The translations under genes were made by a program, and so were the position numbers. The notes under the pieces were generated by a model that saw only the letters and a list, made by a program, of their open reading frames with translations, ran no database searches and was not told the DNA's origin. A stretch of DNA of 64,000 bases from an uncultured Lachnospiraceae bacterium. Its GTDB lineage: Bacteria; Bacillota; Clostridia; Lachnospirales; Lachnospiraceae. Positions 17,085 to 26,618 of this stretch are shown one piece after another. The stretch spans positions 62,001 through 126,000 of the forward strand of contig UQLY01000003.1 in assembly GCA_900542015.1 (NCBI GenBank), given 5' to 3'. The first letter of the stretch is position 1; each line of letters opens with the position of its first letter.

Positions 17085-18413
17085 ATGCGAATCCAACTTT
17101 CAGATCATTTTAATTACTCAAAATTGCTGCGCTATGCGTTCCCTTCCATCATCATGCTGGTATTTACTTCGATTTACGGCGTTGTTGACGGTTTCTTCGT
17201 GTCGAATTTTGTCGGCAAAACGCCTTTTTCGGCGGTTAATTTCATCATGCCGTTTTTAATGATACTGGGCTCTGTGGGATTTATGTTCGGAACGGGCGGC
17301 GGCGCGCTGATCTCTCAGGCAATGGGCGAGGGAAAGCCAGAAAAAGCAAACAACCTGTTTTCCCTGATCGTCTATACCTCTATGGTATGCGGCGTTATCC
17401 TGGCGGTTTTAGGTCTGATTTTTATCCGCCCCATAGCGGCTGCGCTGGGCGCCTCGGGACAGCTTTTGGAAGACAGCGTTACCTATGGACGCATTATTCT
17501 GGCGGCAATCCCCGCATATATTCTGCAGTATGAATTTCAATGCCTGTTTTCCACAGCGGAAAAGCCCGCGCTCGGTCTCTACGTGACCATTGCCGCAGGC
17601 TTCACAAATATGATATTGGACGCGCTGTTTGTAGCGGTCTTTTCTTTCGGACTGGAGGGCGCAGCCGCAGCTACGGCAATCAGCCAGTGCGTCGGCGGCA
17701 TTATTCCGCTCATTTATTTCGCACGCCCCAACCAGAGCCTTCTGCGGCTTGGCAAAACCGCATTTGACAAAGGTGCGTTGGCAAAAACCTGCATCAACGG
17801 CTCTTCCGAGCTGATGAGCAATATTTCCATGTCCGTCGTCAGTATGCTTTACAACGCGCAGCTTTTAAAATACGCGGGCGAAGACGGCGTTGCCGCTTAC
17901 GGCGTGCTGATGTACGTCAGCCTTATCTTCCAGGCGGTATTTATCGGCTATTCCATGGGAACCGCCCCGATTACCGGATACCATTACGGCGCCGGCAATC
18001 ATCCGGAGCTGAAAAACCTGCTGAGAAAGAGCCTTGTGCTGATCGGCACATTCGCCGTGATTATGTTTGTTTCCGCCTTTGCCCTGGCAAGACCCCTTTC
18101 CCTCATCTTTGTAAGCTACGATGAGGAATTGCTGAATATGACGATTCATGCGTTTTCCATTTTCTCGTTCTCATTCCTGTTTTCGGGATATGCGATTTAC
18201 GCTTCGTCCTTCTTTACGGCGCTCGGCGACGGTTTGACCTCCGCGGCGATATCCTTTTTGCGTACTCTCGTATTCCAGATCGCGGCGGTGCTCATCCTTC
18301 CGCTGTTTTTTAAGCTGAACGGCATCTGGCTTTCCATCGTCGTCGCGGAAGTAATGGCTTTGATCGTCGCCGTGCTGTTTTTACGGGTCAAGCAAAAGAA
18401 GTATCATTATTAA
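17085..18413 (+). CDS. MATE-family multidrug efflux transporter
   Basis: 442 residues with about 12 hydrophobic segments in two similar halves. The N-terminal region has the MATE pattern SIYGVVDGFFVSNFVG and the GTGGGALISQAMGEG motif. MATE proteins export cationic drugs or metabolites with Na+ or H+. It is cotranscribed with marR (two-base gap, AAGGAG site) and so is likely induced by the ligand of that regulator. It converges on the ABC exporter genes. Substrate unknown. Confidence 0.92.
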   Translation: MRIQLSDHFNYSKLLRYAFPSIIMLVFTSIYGVVDGFFVSNFVGKTPFSAVNFIMPFLMILGSVGFMFGTGGGALISQAMGEGKPEKANNLFSLIVYTSMVCGVILAVLGLIFIRPIAAALGASGQLLEDSVTYGRIILAAIPAYILQYEFQCLFSTAEKPALGLYVTIAAGFTNMILDALFVAVFSFGLEGAAAATAISQCVGGIIPLIYFARPNQSLLRLGKTAFDKGALAKTCINGSSELMSNISMSVVSMLYNAQLLKYAGEDGVAAYGVLMYVSLIFQAVFIGYSMGTAPITGYHYGAGNHPELKNLLRKSLVLIGTFAVIMFVSAFALARPLSLIFVSYDEELLNMTIHAFSIFSFSFLFSGYAIYASSFFTALGDGLTSAAISFLRTLVFQIAAVLILPLFFKLNGIWLSIVVAEVMALIVAVLFLRVKQKKYHY

Positions 18414-18440
18414 GGCGCTGTTATTGGAAGCTTGCAGGCG

Positions 18441-20294
18441 TCAGGACGCCTGTTCAAACTGCGAGTTGTACAGCTTTGCATAAAAGCCGTCTTTGGCAAG
18501 CAGCTCTTCGTGTCTGCCCTGCTCTACAATATCGCCGTCCTTCATAACCAGAATCAGATCCGCATCTCTGATCGTAGATAATCTGTGAGCGATAATAAAA
18601 CTGGTCCGCCCCTTCATCAGATTATCCATAGCCTTCTGGATGCGGATCTCGGTTCTCGTATCGACCGAGGACGTCGCTTCGTCTAAAATCATGATTTTGT
18701 TGTCCGCCAGAATTGCCCGGGCAATGGTCAGCAACTGTTTCTGTCCCTGAGATACGTTGCTGGCGTCTTCGTTTAATTCCATATCATAGCCGCCCGGCAG
18801 CGTGCGGATAAAGTGATCGGCGTGCGCCGCTTTCGCCGCTTCGATGACTTCCTCGTCCGTAGCGTCCAGTCTGCCGTACCGGATATTTTCCATGATGCTT
18901 CCCTGAAACAGCCAGGTATCCTGCAGAACCATACCGAAAGCGTCTCTTAACTCCCGGCGGTTAAAGTCTTTGACATTATGCCCGTCGATCTTAATGGCTC
19001 CGCCGCTGACGTCATAAAAACGCATCAGCAGTTTTACCATAGTGGTTTTTCCCGCGCCCGTAGGACCTACAATGGCGATCTTCTGTCCCGGTTTGATGTC
19101 CGCGCTGAAGTCATGGATAATAATCTGGTCTTCCCTGTAGCCGAATTTTACATGGTCGAAGGTAACGGCTCCCTCCAGGTCTGCGGTGCTCACGGGATTT
19201 TCCACAACCTGGTCTTCCTCTTCTTCCTCCAAAAATTCAAAGACTCTTTCCGCCGCCGCAACCATGGACTGAATCTGGTTCGCCACCTGTGCAATCTGCT
19301 GGATCGGCTGGGTAAAGTTCTTAACATATTGGATAAACGCCTGAATATCTCCGATGGTAATAACGCCCTGTATCGCAAGGATTCCTCCGGTCAGCGCGAC
19401 CCCCGCATACCCGAGGTTTCCTACAAACACCATAATCGGGTGCATCATGCCCGAAAGGAATTGGGATTTCCATGCGGAGTCGTAAAGCACATCATTGGTC
19501 CGGTCAAATTCATCGATAACGTCCTCTTCCTTGTTGTAAGCCTTGATAACCAGGTGTCCGGCAAAGTTTTCCTCTACCTGCCCGTTGATATGTCCCAGAT
19601 ATTCCTGTTGGGAACGGAAAAATTTCTGGGATTTTTTCATAACCAGACTGATTAAAGCAACGGAAACCGGCAGAATGACCAATGCGATCAGGGTCATCAA
19701 CGGCGAGATGGACAGCATCATGACAAGGACGCCGATCATCGTCGCAACGGAGGTAATGATCTGCGTAATACTCTGATTCAGTCCCGTTCCCAGCGTATCT
19801 ACATCGTTGGTAATCCGGGAAAGCACCTCTCCGTAAGTCCTGCTCTCAAAATACTTCATGGGCATACGGTTGATTTTTTCGGATATCTCTTTTCTCAGGC
19901 GGTAGCAAACCTTCTGGGTAATGCCGCTCATAATGAAGCCCTGCAGGAAGCTGAACAGGGAGCTGATCACATACAGTCCCAGTGTGATGAGCAAAATCTT
20001 CCCAATCCGGTCAAAGTCGATGCCGCCCGTCTGCGTGATCTTGTTCATCAGTCCTTCGGAAAGCACGGTCGTCGCCTTTCCCATGACCTTCGGTCCCACA
20101 ACATTGAAAACCGTGGCGACCACGGCAAAAACGATAACGCAGAATACCGCAATCTTAAAGCTGCCCATATAGGTAAATATTTTTCCAATGGAGCCTTTTA
20201 AATCCTTGGGCTTTTCGCCGGGCGCCATGCCGCGTCCTCCGCCCATAGGACCGTTTCTTCTGGAAGTTCTTTTTATCTTCTGATCCTCGCTCAT
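18441..20294 (-). CDS. ABC exporter half-transporter with complete ATP site
   Basis: 617 residues: a Gly/Arg-rich cytoplasmic N-terminus, a six-helix membrane domain (about residues 45-330) and a nucleotide-binding domain. Walker A is GPTGAGKT (410-417), the signature is SQGQ instead of SGGQ, Walker B ends in LDEATSS with the catalytic Glu, and the switch His is in IIAHRLST. It pairs with the 719-residue partner three bases upstream to form a heterodimeric exporter like BmrCD, LmrCD or TM287/288. In such pairs one ATP site is degenerate: the partner lacks the Glu and His. Probable role is drug or lipid export. Confidence 0.92.
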   Translation of the reverse strand: MSEDQKIKRTSRRNGPMGGGRGMAPGEKPKDLKGSIGKIFTYMGSFKIAVFCVIVFAVVATVFNVVGPKVMGKATTVLSEGLMNKITQTGGIDFDRIGKILLITLGLYVISSLFSFLQGFIMSGITQKVCYRLRKEISEKINRMPMKYFESRTYGEVLSRITNDVDTLGTGLNQSITQIITSVATMIGVLVMMLSISPLMTLIALVILPVSVALISLVMKKSQKFFRSQQEYLGHINGQVEENFAGHLVIKAYNKEEDVIDEFDRTNDVLYDSAWKSQFLSGMMHPIMVFVGNLGYAGVALTGGILAIQGVITIGDIQAFIQYVKNFTQPIQQIAQVANQIQSMVAAAERVFEFLEEEEEDQVVENPVSTADLEGAVTFDHVKFGYREDQIIIHDFSADIKPGQKIAIVGPTGAGKTTMVKLLMRFYDVSGGAIKIDGHNVKDFNRRELRDAFGMVLQDTWLFQGSIMENIRYGRLDATDEEVIEAAKAAHADHFIRTLPGGYDMELNEDASNVSQGQKQLLTIARAILADNKIMILDEATSSVDTRTEIRIQKAMDNLMKGRTSFIIAHRLSTIRDADLILVMKDGDIVEQGRHEELLAKDGFYAKLYNSQFEQAS

Positions 20295-20297
20295 GGA

Positions 20298-22457
20298 TTA
20301 CGCCTCCTTTTCTTCCAGTCCCAATTCCTTTGCGGAAAGCTGGGATCTGGCGATCTGTTCATATACCTCGCAGTTTTGCAGCAGTTCCTCATGGGTACCC
20401 ATTCCTACAATCCTGCCTTCATCCAGCACAAGTATCCTGTCCGCATGAATGATCGTACTGATACGCTGCGCGACAATGAACACCGTGCTGTCCTTTACCT
20501 TTTCCATCAACGCTTTTCTAAGCACCGCGTCCGTCTTCATATCCAACGCGGAAAAGCTGTCGTCAAATACCAACACCTTCGGCTTTTTCACAATCGCCCT
20601 GGCAATTGCAAGCCTCTGCTTCTGCCCGCCGGATACATTGGCGCCCCCCTGCGCGATGGGGCTGTCGAACCGTTCCTTCTTTTCCTCGATAAATTCCATC
20701 GCCTGGGCAATCTGCGCCGCCTCTTCTATTTCCTCATCGGTTGCGTCATGCTTACCGAATCGCAGGTTCGACGCGATGGTTCCCGAAAAGAGCACGCCTT
20801 TTTGCGGTACAAATCCGATATTTTCACGCAGATCCTTCATCTTCATATCCCGGATATCTACGCCGTCGATCGTAATGGCTCCCTCTCTGATGTCATAAAA
20901 TCTCGGCAGCAGATTTACCAGCGTGGACTTACCGCAGCCGGTACTGCCGATAATCGCCGTAACCTCTCCGGGCTTTGCTTCAAAATCAATATCCTTAAGC
21001 ACATCCTCCTTTGCATTGGGATATGCAAAATAAACATGGTCGTATTTTACAACGCCTTTTTCCACGGATACCGTTTTTGCATCCTCTTTATCCTCAATGG
21101 TGGATTCCGTTTTCAGCACTTCATCGATACGGTTAGCCGCAACTCCCGCACGGGGCAGCATAATCGACATCATCGTCAGCATCAAAAAGGACATGACAAT
21201 CTGCATGGAATACGTAATAAAAGCGGTCATTTCGCCGATCTGAATCATTCCCGTATCAATCTTCTGCGCCGCGACCCAGGTAATCAGAATTGCCGTTCCG
21301 TTCATAATGATCATCATACCCGGCATCATGACCGACATCATGCGGTTGGTAAACAACTGCGTCTTCATCAGGTTTTTGTTTGCCTCGTCAAACCGCTCTT
21401 CCTCTTTCTTTTCCCTTCCGAAGGCGCGGATGACGGAAAGTCCCGTCAGGATTTCCCTGGACACCAGGTTTACCTTGTCTACCAAGGTCTGCATAATCTT
21501 AAATTTGGGCATGGTAACGGATACCAGCAGCAAAACAAAGCTGACGATCACAATGACCGACAGCGCGATGGTCCATCCCATTCCTGCGCCGGTTCGGGAG
21601 ACCTTCATCACGCCTCCTATGCCGATGATCGGTGCATACAGCACCAGACGCAGCAGCATAACCGATACCATCTGTACCTGTTGGATATCATTGGTGCTCC
21701 TCGTGATCAGAGAAGCCGTAGAAAACTGATCGATTTCCGCATTGGAAAAACCGATGACCTTCGTAAACACCTTCTGCCTCAGATCCCTGCCTATGCCCGC
21801 TCCGACTTTGGACGCGAACAAGCCCACAAGAATAGACGCTGCTCCCATGAGCAGCGCGACTAAAAGCATCTTTAACCCAGCCGACAGCAGATAAGAAATC
21901 TGCATCCGGTCAACGTCCACTCCCGCTTCTTCATTACAGCTTGCGGTAAATTGCAGCGCCTGGGACCTTACCATGCTCTCGCCCGTCGTCTCCACCATAG
22001 CTTCCACGGAAGCTCTCGCCTGACTGAGCATCGCTTCTATCTGCGCCCGGTCGATGCTGCCCGACTGTGCGGCGGCAGCGACCTGATCCATATCAACCTC
22101 TTCGCTGTTTTCCATCTGATATGCAAGCACCGCCGGCACCAACAGCTCTTCATCCAAAGCCTCCAACTCTTCATCCGACAGATCCTTCGCCACATAGAGG
22201 GAACCGTCCTTCTCAAAGCTGTTTTCCCATGCTTCCTTTTCCTCCTCCGTCATCATCAGCATGATCGTCTGATAGGATTCTTCCGTAACTTTTTCCGGCA
22301 GAATATACTCTTCTCCGCCGTTGATAATTCCCACATCAATGATGTCGGATGTATACTGCGGCATAGCGAGATCGCAGTACGCCTGCACCATCAGCAGACA
22401 GAAAATCAGCACGACGCTTTTCCAGTACGGCGCCATATTTTTGAATAATTTTCCCAT
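20298..22457 (-). CDS. ABC exporter half-transporter with degenerate ATP site and extracellular insertion
   Basis: 719 residues. After the first membrane helix (about 15-35) there is an acidic insertion of about 140 residues (45-185) before the second helix, which should lie outside the cell. The nucleotide-binding domain has Walker A GSTGCGKS and a canonical SGGQ signature, but the catalytic Glu after Walker B is Asp (FDDSFSALD) and the switch His is Gln (IVAQRIST). This is the degenerate subunit of a heterodimeric exporter, matching the complete subunit encoded three bases downstream. The insertion is larger than in the best-known pairs and its function is unknown. Confidence 0.92.
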   Translation of the reverse strand: MGKLFKNMAPYWKSVVLIFCLLMVQAYCDLAMPQYTSDIIDVGIINGGEEYILPEKVTEESYQTIMLMMTEEEKEAWENSFEKDGSLYVAKDLSDEELEALDEELLVPAVLAYQMENSEEVDMDQVAAAAQSGSIDRAQIEAMLSQARASVEAMVETTGESMVRSQALQFTASCNEEAGVDVDRMQISYLLSAGLKMLLVALLMGAASILVGLFASKVGAGIGRDLRQKVFTKVIGFSNAEIDQFSTASLITRSTNDIQQVQMVSVMLLRLVLYAPIIGIGGVMKVSRTGAGMGWTIALSVIVIVSFVLLLVSVTMPKFKIMQTLVDKVNLVSREILTGLSVIRAFGREKKEEERFDEANKNLMKTQLFTNRMMSVMMPGMMIIMNGTAILITWVAAQKIDTGMIQIGEMTAFITYSMQIVMSFLMLTMMSIMLPRAGVAANRIDEVLKTESTIEDKEDAKTVSVEKGVVKYDHVYFAYPNAKEDVLKDIDFEAKPGEVTAIIGSTGCGKSTLVNLLPRFYDIREGAITIDGVDIRDMKMKDLRENIGFVPQKGVLFSGTIASNLRFGKHDATDEEIEEAAQIAQAMEFIEEKKERFDSPIAQGGANVSGGQKQRLAIARAIVKKPKVLVFDDSFSALDMKTDAVLRKALMEKVKDSTVFIVAQRISTIIHADRILVLDEGRIVGMGTHEELLQNCEVYEQIARSQLSAKELGLEEKEA

Positions 22458-22647
22458 AATCCGCTCCTTCTTATTCTCTTATTATACCTATGAAAATAAA
22501 GACACATCTTGCATTATTTATGCTTCCCGGTATTTTTTCAATAAATTTTACATTTATTTTAGAAAATTTAGAAAAAATTCCACAGTCTTTTTCTATTTTA
22601 GTAAAATTTCTTTTTATATTCAACAGATAATTCCGGAGTTCACAATA

Positions 22648-22676
22648 TTTACAAATTTTCGCTCCTCTTTTATACT
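22648..22676 (+). promoter_or_regulatory. Promoter placed six bases before the LRR start codon
   Basis: TTTACA (22648-22653) and TATACT (22671-22676) are 17 bases apart. Only six bases separate the -10 box from the ATG at 22683, so transcription should start at or within a base or two of that ATG. No ribosome binding site is present. Confidence 0.65.
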
Positions 22677-22682
22677 TGGTTT

Positions 22683-23576
22683 ATGGATTCGTTTATTATA
22701 ACCCCTCATGGAAAACTGTTTTATACAATTGAATCAAACCGCGCCTCCGTTTTATCTTACGAAGGCGGCGATCATCTGCTGCATATTCCCGAAGTCATAA
22801 AGAATCGTCCGGTTACCCATATCGCTCCCAAGGCGTTTTTGGGCTGCCGACAGATCGCGCAGTTGATTCTGCCCTCCCGGATATGTGAAATCGGCGACTG
22901 GGCTTTTTCCCATATGACAGGGCTGAAATGCCTAAGCCTGCCGCCCTCCGAAATCAGCCTCGGCAAACAGGTTTTTCTGGACTGCCCCTCTCTGACCGAA
23001 ATCCGGATATCGGATCTGCCGTCGGACGATCCGTCCCTTCCCTTTTATCTGGCAGCTTCTCTTCAGATTCTCAAAAATCCTCTGCTGTTTCGTCCCGCCG
23101 ACGCCGGAAGCGAAAGCTGGTACGAGGACTTTGACCGCGCGCTGTGCCGTTTTCTCGACCATCCCGACGACGAGGGGTTTGAGCCGGTCTATCTGGGCTG
23201 GTTTGAAGACGAGGACGTTATGGCTACCCAGCATCCCCGTTATATCAGACAAAAGCGCCTGGAAAAAGCGGCGCTTACCATGAAACGCCTGCGTTTTCCA
23301 AACGCTTTGCATAAAGAATTTGCCGATATCTATAAAGATTATCTGCTCTCCCGCTTTACCCCGGGAGTCTGGGAATGCTTCTGTTCGGACGAATTTGCCT
23401 GTGACTGCGCCTATCTTAAAATCCTGTTGGATTTAGGCTGCGTAACGGAACAAAATATCGACGCCCTTCTTGCCGACGTCAACAAAATCGGCGCCTGCGA
23501 AGCGGCTGCGATGCTGTTGCAATACCGGCACACCCGGCTGGAGTCAAACGATTTCTTCGTCGGTCTGACCTTATAA
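22683..23576 (+). CDS. Cytoplasmic leucine-rich-repeat protein (BspA-like), probably leaderless mRNA
   Basis: 297 residues. The first 110 residues contain three or so BspA/TpLRR-type repeats (HIAPKAFLGCRQIAQLILP, then EIGDWAFSHMTGLKCLSLP, then KQVFLDCPSLTEIRI). The rest is helical and acidic and not recognised. There is no signal peptide, whereas most BspA-like proteins are secreted. The best promoter ends six bases before the ATG and there is no Shine-Dalgarno sequence, so translation of a leaderless mRNA is inferred; the next in-frame ATG is deep in the repeats. The gene stands alone between two leftward units. Repeats of this kind usually mediate protein contact. Confidence 0.78.
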   Translation: MDSFIITPHGKLFYTIESNRASVLSYEGGDHLLHIPEVIKNRPVTHIAPKAFLGCRQIAQLILPSRICEIGDWAFSHMTGLKCLSLPPSEISLGKQVFLDCPSLTEIRISDLPSDDPSLPFYLAASLQILKNPLLFRPADAGSESWYEDFDRALCRFLDHPDDEGFEPVYLGWFEDEDVMATQHPRYIRQKRLEKAALTMKRLRFPNALHKEFADIYKDYLLSRFTPGVWECFCSDEFACDCAYLKILLDLGCVTEQNIDALLADVNKIGACEAAAMLLQYRHTRLESNDFFVGLTL

Positions 23577-23605
23577 TTTTTCTTATTCCAAATTTCTAAA
23601 ATTTA

Positions 23606-24514
23606 TTATTTTTCATAGCTCTTTTCGATTTCTTTTACCCGTTCGTATAAAAACGCATTGACGGGCACATAGATTTCGTGCTTTTGCGCCAGCCGGATTA
23701 TCGTTCCCGCAAACATTTCGACCTCGGAAGGCTTGCGGTTGATCCGGTCCTGTCCCATGGAGGGCGTTCCCTCCGGATTCAGGGTTTTGAGAATGTCCAC
23801 ATACTGGTTGATGTCCTTTTCCGACAGCGGAATCCCCTCCGCCGCGGCAAGCGCCACAACCTCCCGCATGGCGGAGATCATGATGCGGTTGGGTTCGCCC
23901 TTTTGCAGCACTCCCGCATAAGTCGTATCATATACCATACAGGTCTGGTTGACGCCTACATTCAGCATAAATTTACTCCACATACGATAGAGAATGTCTT
24001 CCTCTTTGACATAGGGCATCCGGATTTCATCAAAAAATGCCGCCAGCCTGTTCAGCTTTTCCTCCCCCTGTCCTTTGACCGTGCCGATATGCAGCTCTCC
24101 CATCCTGGTATACTGCAGCCGGTTGTCAAATTTCATGGCGTCCATGCCCTGCGCCACAGTATAGACAATGTTGTCCCTGCCATAGCGTTCTCCGATCAGT
24201 TCTTCGCTGGAAATACCGTTTAAGACGGAAATGATAATCGTATGTTCGTCAATACAGTTTTTCATAACGTCCAGCGCGGCTTCCAGACCCGTATATTTTA
24301 CCGCTACGATAAGCAGATCCGCAGGCTTTGCCTCTTCCGCCGCCGTCAGATGAAAGCGCCGCTTTTCCCCGTTGATATAAAAATCCCGGTCCCTGTATTT
24401 ATTGACCCGGTCCCTGTCCATAACATAAGTAACCGCATCCGTTCCTTTTTGTCCGGCGATATGCGCGCCGTAAAGCAGCCCCAAAGCTCCCATGCCTACA
24501 ATCGCAGTTTTCAT
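23606..24514 (-). CDS. Ketopantoate reductase family protein (ApbA/PanE)
   Basis: 302 residues. The N-terminus has the NADPH-binding GMGALGLLYG turn. The C-terminal helical domain includes the family pattern KFMLNVGVNQTCMV and a PSMGQDRINRKPSEVEMF segment that matches the substrate-loop motif of 2-dehydropantoate 2-reductases. PanE makes pantoate for coenzyme A synthesis, but many bacteria carry paralogues with other 2-oxoacid substrates. No panB or panC is nearby, so the specific role is uncertain. The start has AGGGAGAACGG upstream. Confidence 0.82.
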   Translation of the reverse strand: MKTAIVGMGALGLLYGAHIAGQKGTDAVTYVMDRDRVNKYRDRDFYINGEKRRFHLTAAEEAKPADLLIVAVKYTGLEAALDVMKNCIDEHTIIISVLNGISSEELIGERYGRDNIVYTVAQGMDAMKFDNRLQYTRMGELHIGTVKGQGEEKLNRLAAFFDEIRMPYVKEEDILYRMWSKFMLNVGVNQTCMVYDTTYAGVLQKGEPNRIMISAMREVVALAAAEGIPLSEKDINQYVDILKTLNPEGTPSMGQDRINRKPSEVEMFAGTIIRLAQKHEIYVPVNAFLYERVKEIEKSYEK

Positions 24515-24596
24515 TTTTTCCGTTCTCCCTTTCCTTAATCAGGATCTTTCATCAGGAGAATTTTATCATATTCCGCCCTTTTGCGACAGATGTTTT

Positions 24597-26618
24597 TTAT
24601 TTTCTGACGATGCTGTAATACACCTTCGCCGTCCAGGTATAAACCAGAATATACAACAGCGAGAAAACGATAAAACACCCCACCGTACAATAAACGTAGA
24701 GCCGCGTATTCATCAGATTCAGACAAGCCAGTATCTTTTCAATGACCGGATAGGCAAAGATGATATGAACGCCCGCCGTAAGCAACGGCAGGAAAAATAC
24801 GGTCAAAATCTGCGAGTGGATGGACGCTTTGACATCCTTCTGGCTCATGCCCACATTCTGCATGATAATATAACGGTCCCTGTCATAATATCCTTCCGTA
24901 ATCTGCTTGTAATAAATCATCAGGATTGCCGCTACGGTAAACAACAGTCCCAGGAAAATACCGATAAAGAACAAACCGCCGTATAATCCGTAAAAGCTGT
25001 TCCTGGACTGCGCCCTGCAATCCGCATATCCCGTGACGCCGCCCAAATCCAGCGTACCTAACCGGTTGTTGATTTCTTCATATGCCTGTTTCAGCGTTTC
25101 CTCTTCGCCGTCCGCTTCAACGCCGTAATAATACCGGATGTTGCTGCAGTTTTCCCCGTAAATTTCTTTTTGCCATAAATACATGCTGTCAATGATTTCC
25201 GGCGAATTTACGATAAAGAAATAAGTGTTTACAATATTGGAAGCAATCTCGCCATTCCCCACAAACTGATCCAGTCTTTTAACAACTTGAAACTCATAAC
25301 CGTCAAGTAAAACAGTATCCGATTCGATATCATCCCTGCCACAATAAACCATAACTTCATTATCATTAAGTTCAACATTTTCTCCTGCCATCGCATTATA
25401 ATCATCTAAAGAAAGGAACGCCATTTCGCACAGGTTATCAAGCTCCCAGTAATTCATTTCCTGCGTTATGCTGTAGTTTCCGTCCTTTTCGTTTACCGCA
25501 AAATCAAGATAACGGTATCCCTGACTTTCCGTTGCTTCCAGCCCGAAGCCGGCAAGCACCTCCGAAACCATGCTTTTCACGTTTGCCGCGGCGCTTTCCA
25601 TTTTCGCCTGATTGGTCTCGTCATAAGCCTCGTCGCTCAGATAAACATTATACTCATTAGGATATCTCGCCGTTATGACGTCTTTCATCCCGATGACCAG
25701 CGAAGTCGTCGAAGATACCATGACAAGCACCATCGTGGATAAAATACAGATATTTGCCAGACCCACCGCATTCTGCTTCATGCGGTACAGCATACCGGAA
25801 ACCCCGATAAAATGCTTGGTCCGGTAATAATAACGTTTGTTGGAACGAAGCAGCTTTAATAAGGCGATGCTGCCTGCCGTAAACAGCAGATAAGTCCCCA
25901 AAATAACCAAAATAACCGCTACGAAAAAGACAGTCAGCGCTTCGAGAGGATTTTTTACCGTAACCGCCAGATAATACCCTGCCCCAAGGCACAGCGCTCC
26001 CAGAAGCGCCAGAAACCATTTTGCCTTCGGTTCCTTTTCTCCCACATTTTCGCCTTTCAAAAGCTCTACCGGTTTGGAGCTTTGCAGTCTCCTGACCGCA
26101 TTCAGGAAAATAAGGGCAAAAATAACCCCGAATAAAACAATTGTGGACAGGATTGCTTCTTTGGAAATATAAAATCCCAGAGGAATTTCCGTATCCAACA
26201 GCCTCAAAAGCACAAGAAACATCACTTTATCAAGCGCCATCCCGAAAAGGAAGCCGATCGCCAGAGATACAATCCCGATATAAATCGTCTCAAGCCCTAC
26301 CACCTTCATCAGATGTTTCTTTTCCATTCCCAAAACGTGGAATAACCCAAATTCCTTTTCCCTGCGCTTCATCAGAAAGCTGTTGGTATAAAACAGGAAA
26401 ACAGCGGCAAAGATCATCACGACCTTGCAGCCGAGCCCCAGGGTATAGGAAACCGTCGCTCCTCCCCACAGATCGTTTATCCCTTCGTTTAAGGACAGGG
26501 ACTTCATAATATAATAAAACGAAATCGTAATAATACATGTAATGATATAAGGAATATAAATTTGCTTGTTTTTCTTAATGTTGTTTGCCGCTAACCTGGC
26601 GTAAAAAAAGTTATTCAT
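24597..26618 (-). CDS. ABC permease, FtsX/BceB type (module A)
   Basis: 673 residues from the ATG at 26618, giving the typical MNNFFYARLAANNIKKNK start; an upstream start is open in frame but inside the ATPase gene. About ten membrane helices are seen, with the large extracellular domain (about residues 320-540) between helices 7 and 8 that characterises BceB-like permeases. In known systems this domain senses antimicrobial peptides such as bacitracin and signals, together with the kinase, to the response regulator. It overlaps the ATPase gene by eight bases and is the last gene of module A. Confidence 0.9.
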   Translation of the reverse strand: MNNFFYARLAANNIKKNKQIYIPYIITCIITISFYYIMKSLSLNEGINDLWGGATVSYTLGLGCKVVMIFAAVFLFYTNSFLMKRREKEFGLFHVLGMEKKHLMKVVGLETIYIGIVSLAIGFLFGMALDKVMFLVLLRLLDTEIPLGFYISKEAILSTIVLFGVIFALIFLNAVRRLQSSKPVELLKGENVGEKEPKAKWFLALLGALCLGAGYYLAVTVKNPLEALTVFFVAVILVILGTYLLFTAGSIALLKLLRSNKRYYYRTKHFIGVSGMLYRMKQNAVGLANICILSTMVLVMVSSTTSLVIGMKDVITARYPNEYNVYLSDEAYDETNQAKMESAAANVKSMVSEVLAGFGLEATESQGYRYLDFAVNEKDGNYSITQEMNYWELDNLCEMAFLSLDDYNAMAGENVELNDNEVMVYCGRDDIESDTVLLDGYEFQVVKRLDQFVGNGEIASNIVNTYFFIVNSPEIIDSMYLWQKEIYGENCSNIRYYYGVEADGEEETLKQAYEEINNRLGTLDLGGVTGYADCRAQSRNSFYGLYGGLFFIGIFLGLLFTVAAILMIYYKQITEGYYDRDRYIIMQNVGMSQKDVKASIHSQILTVFFLPLLTAGVHIIFAYPVIEKILACLNLMNTRLYVYCTVGCFIVFSLLYILVYTWTAKVYYSIVRK

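Noticed and set aside
18435..18452. Near-palindrome CAGGCGTCAGGACGCCTG at the convergent ends of the MATE and ABC genes.
   Set aside because: The loop is very small and there is no T-run on either strand; it could be part of a terminator but the evidence is weak.
20376..21863. 495-codon open frame on the plus strand.
   Set aside because: It is antisense to the ABC exporter gene and very rich in His, Arg and Gln, as expected for a shadow frame.
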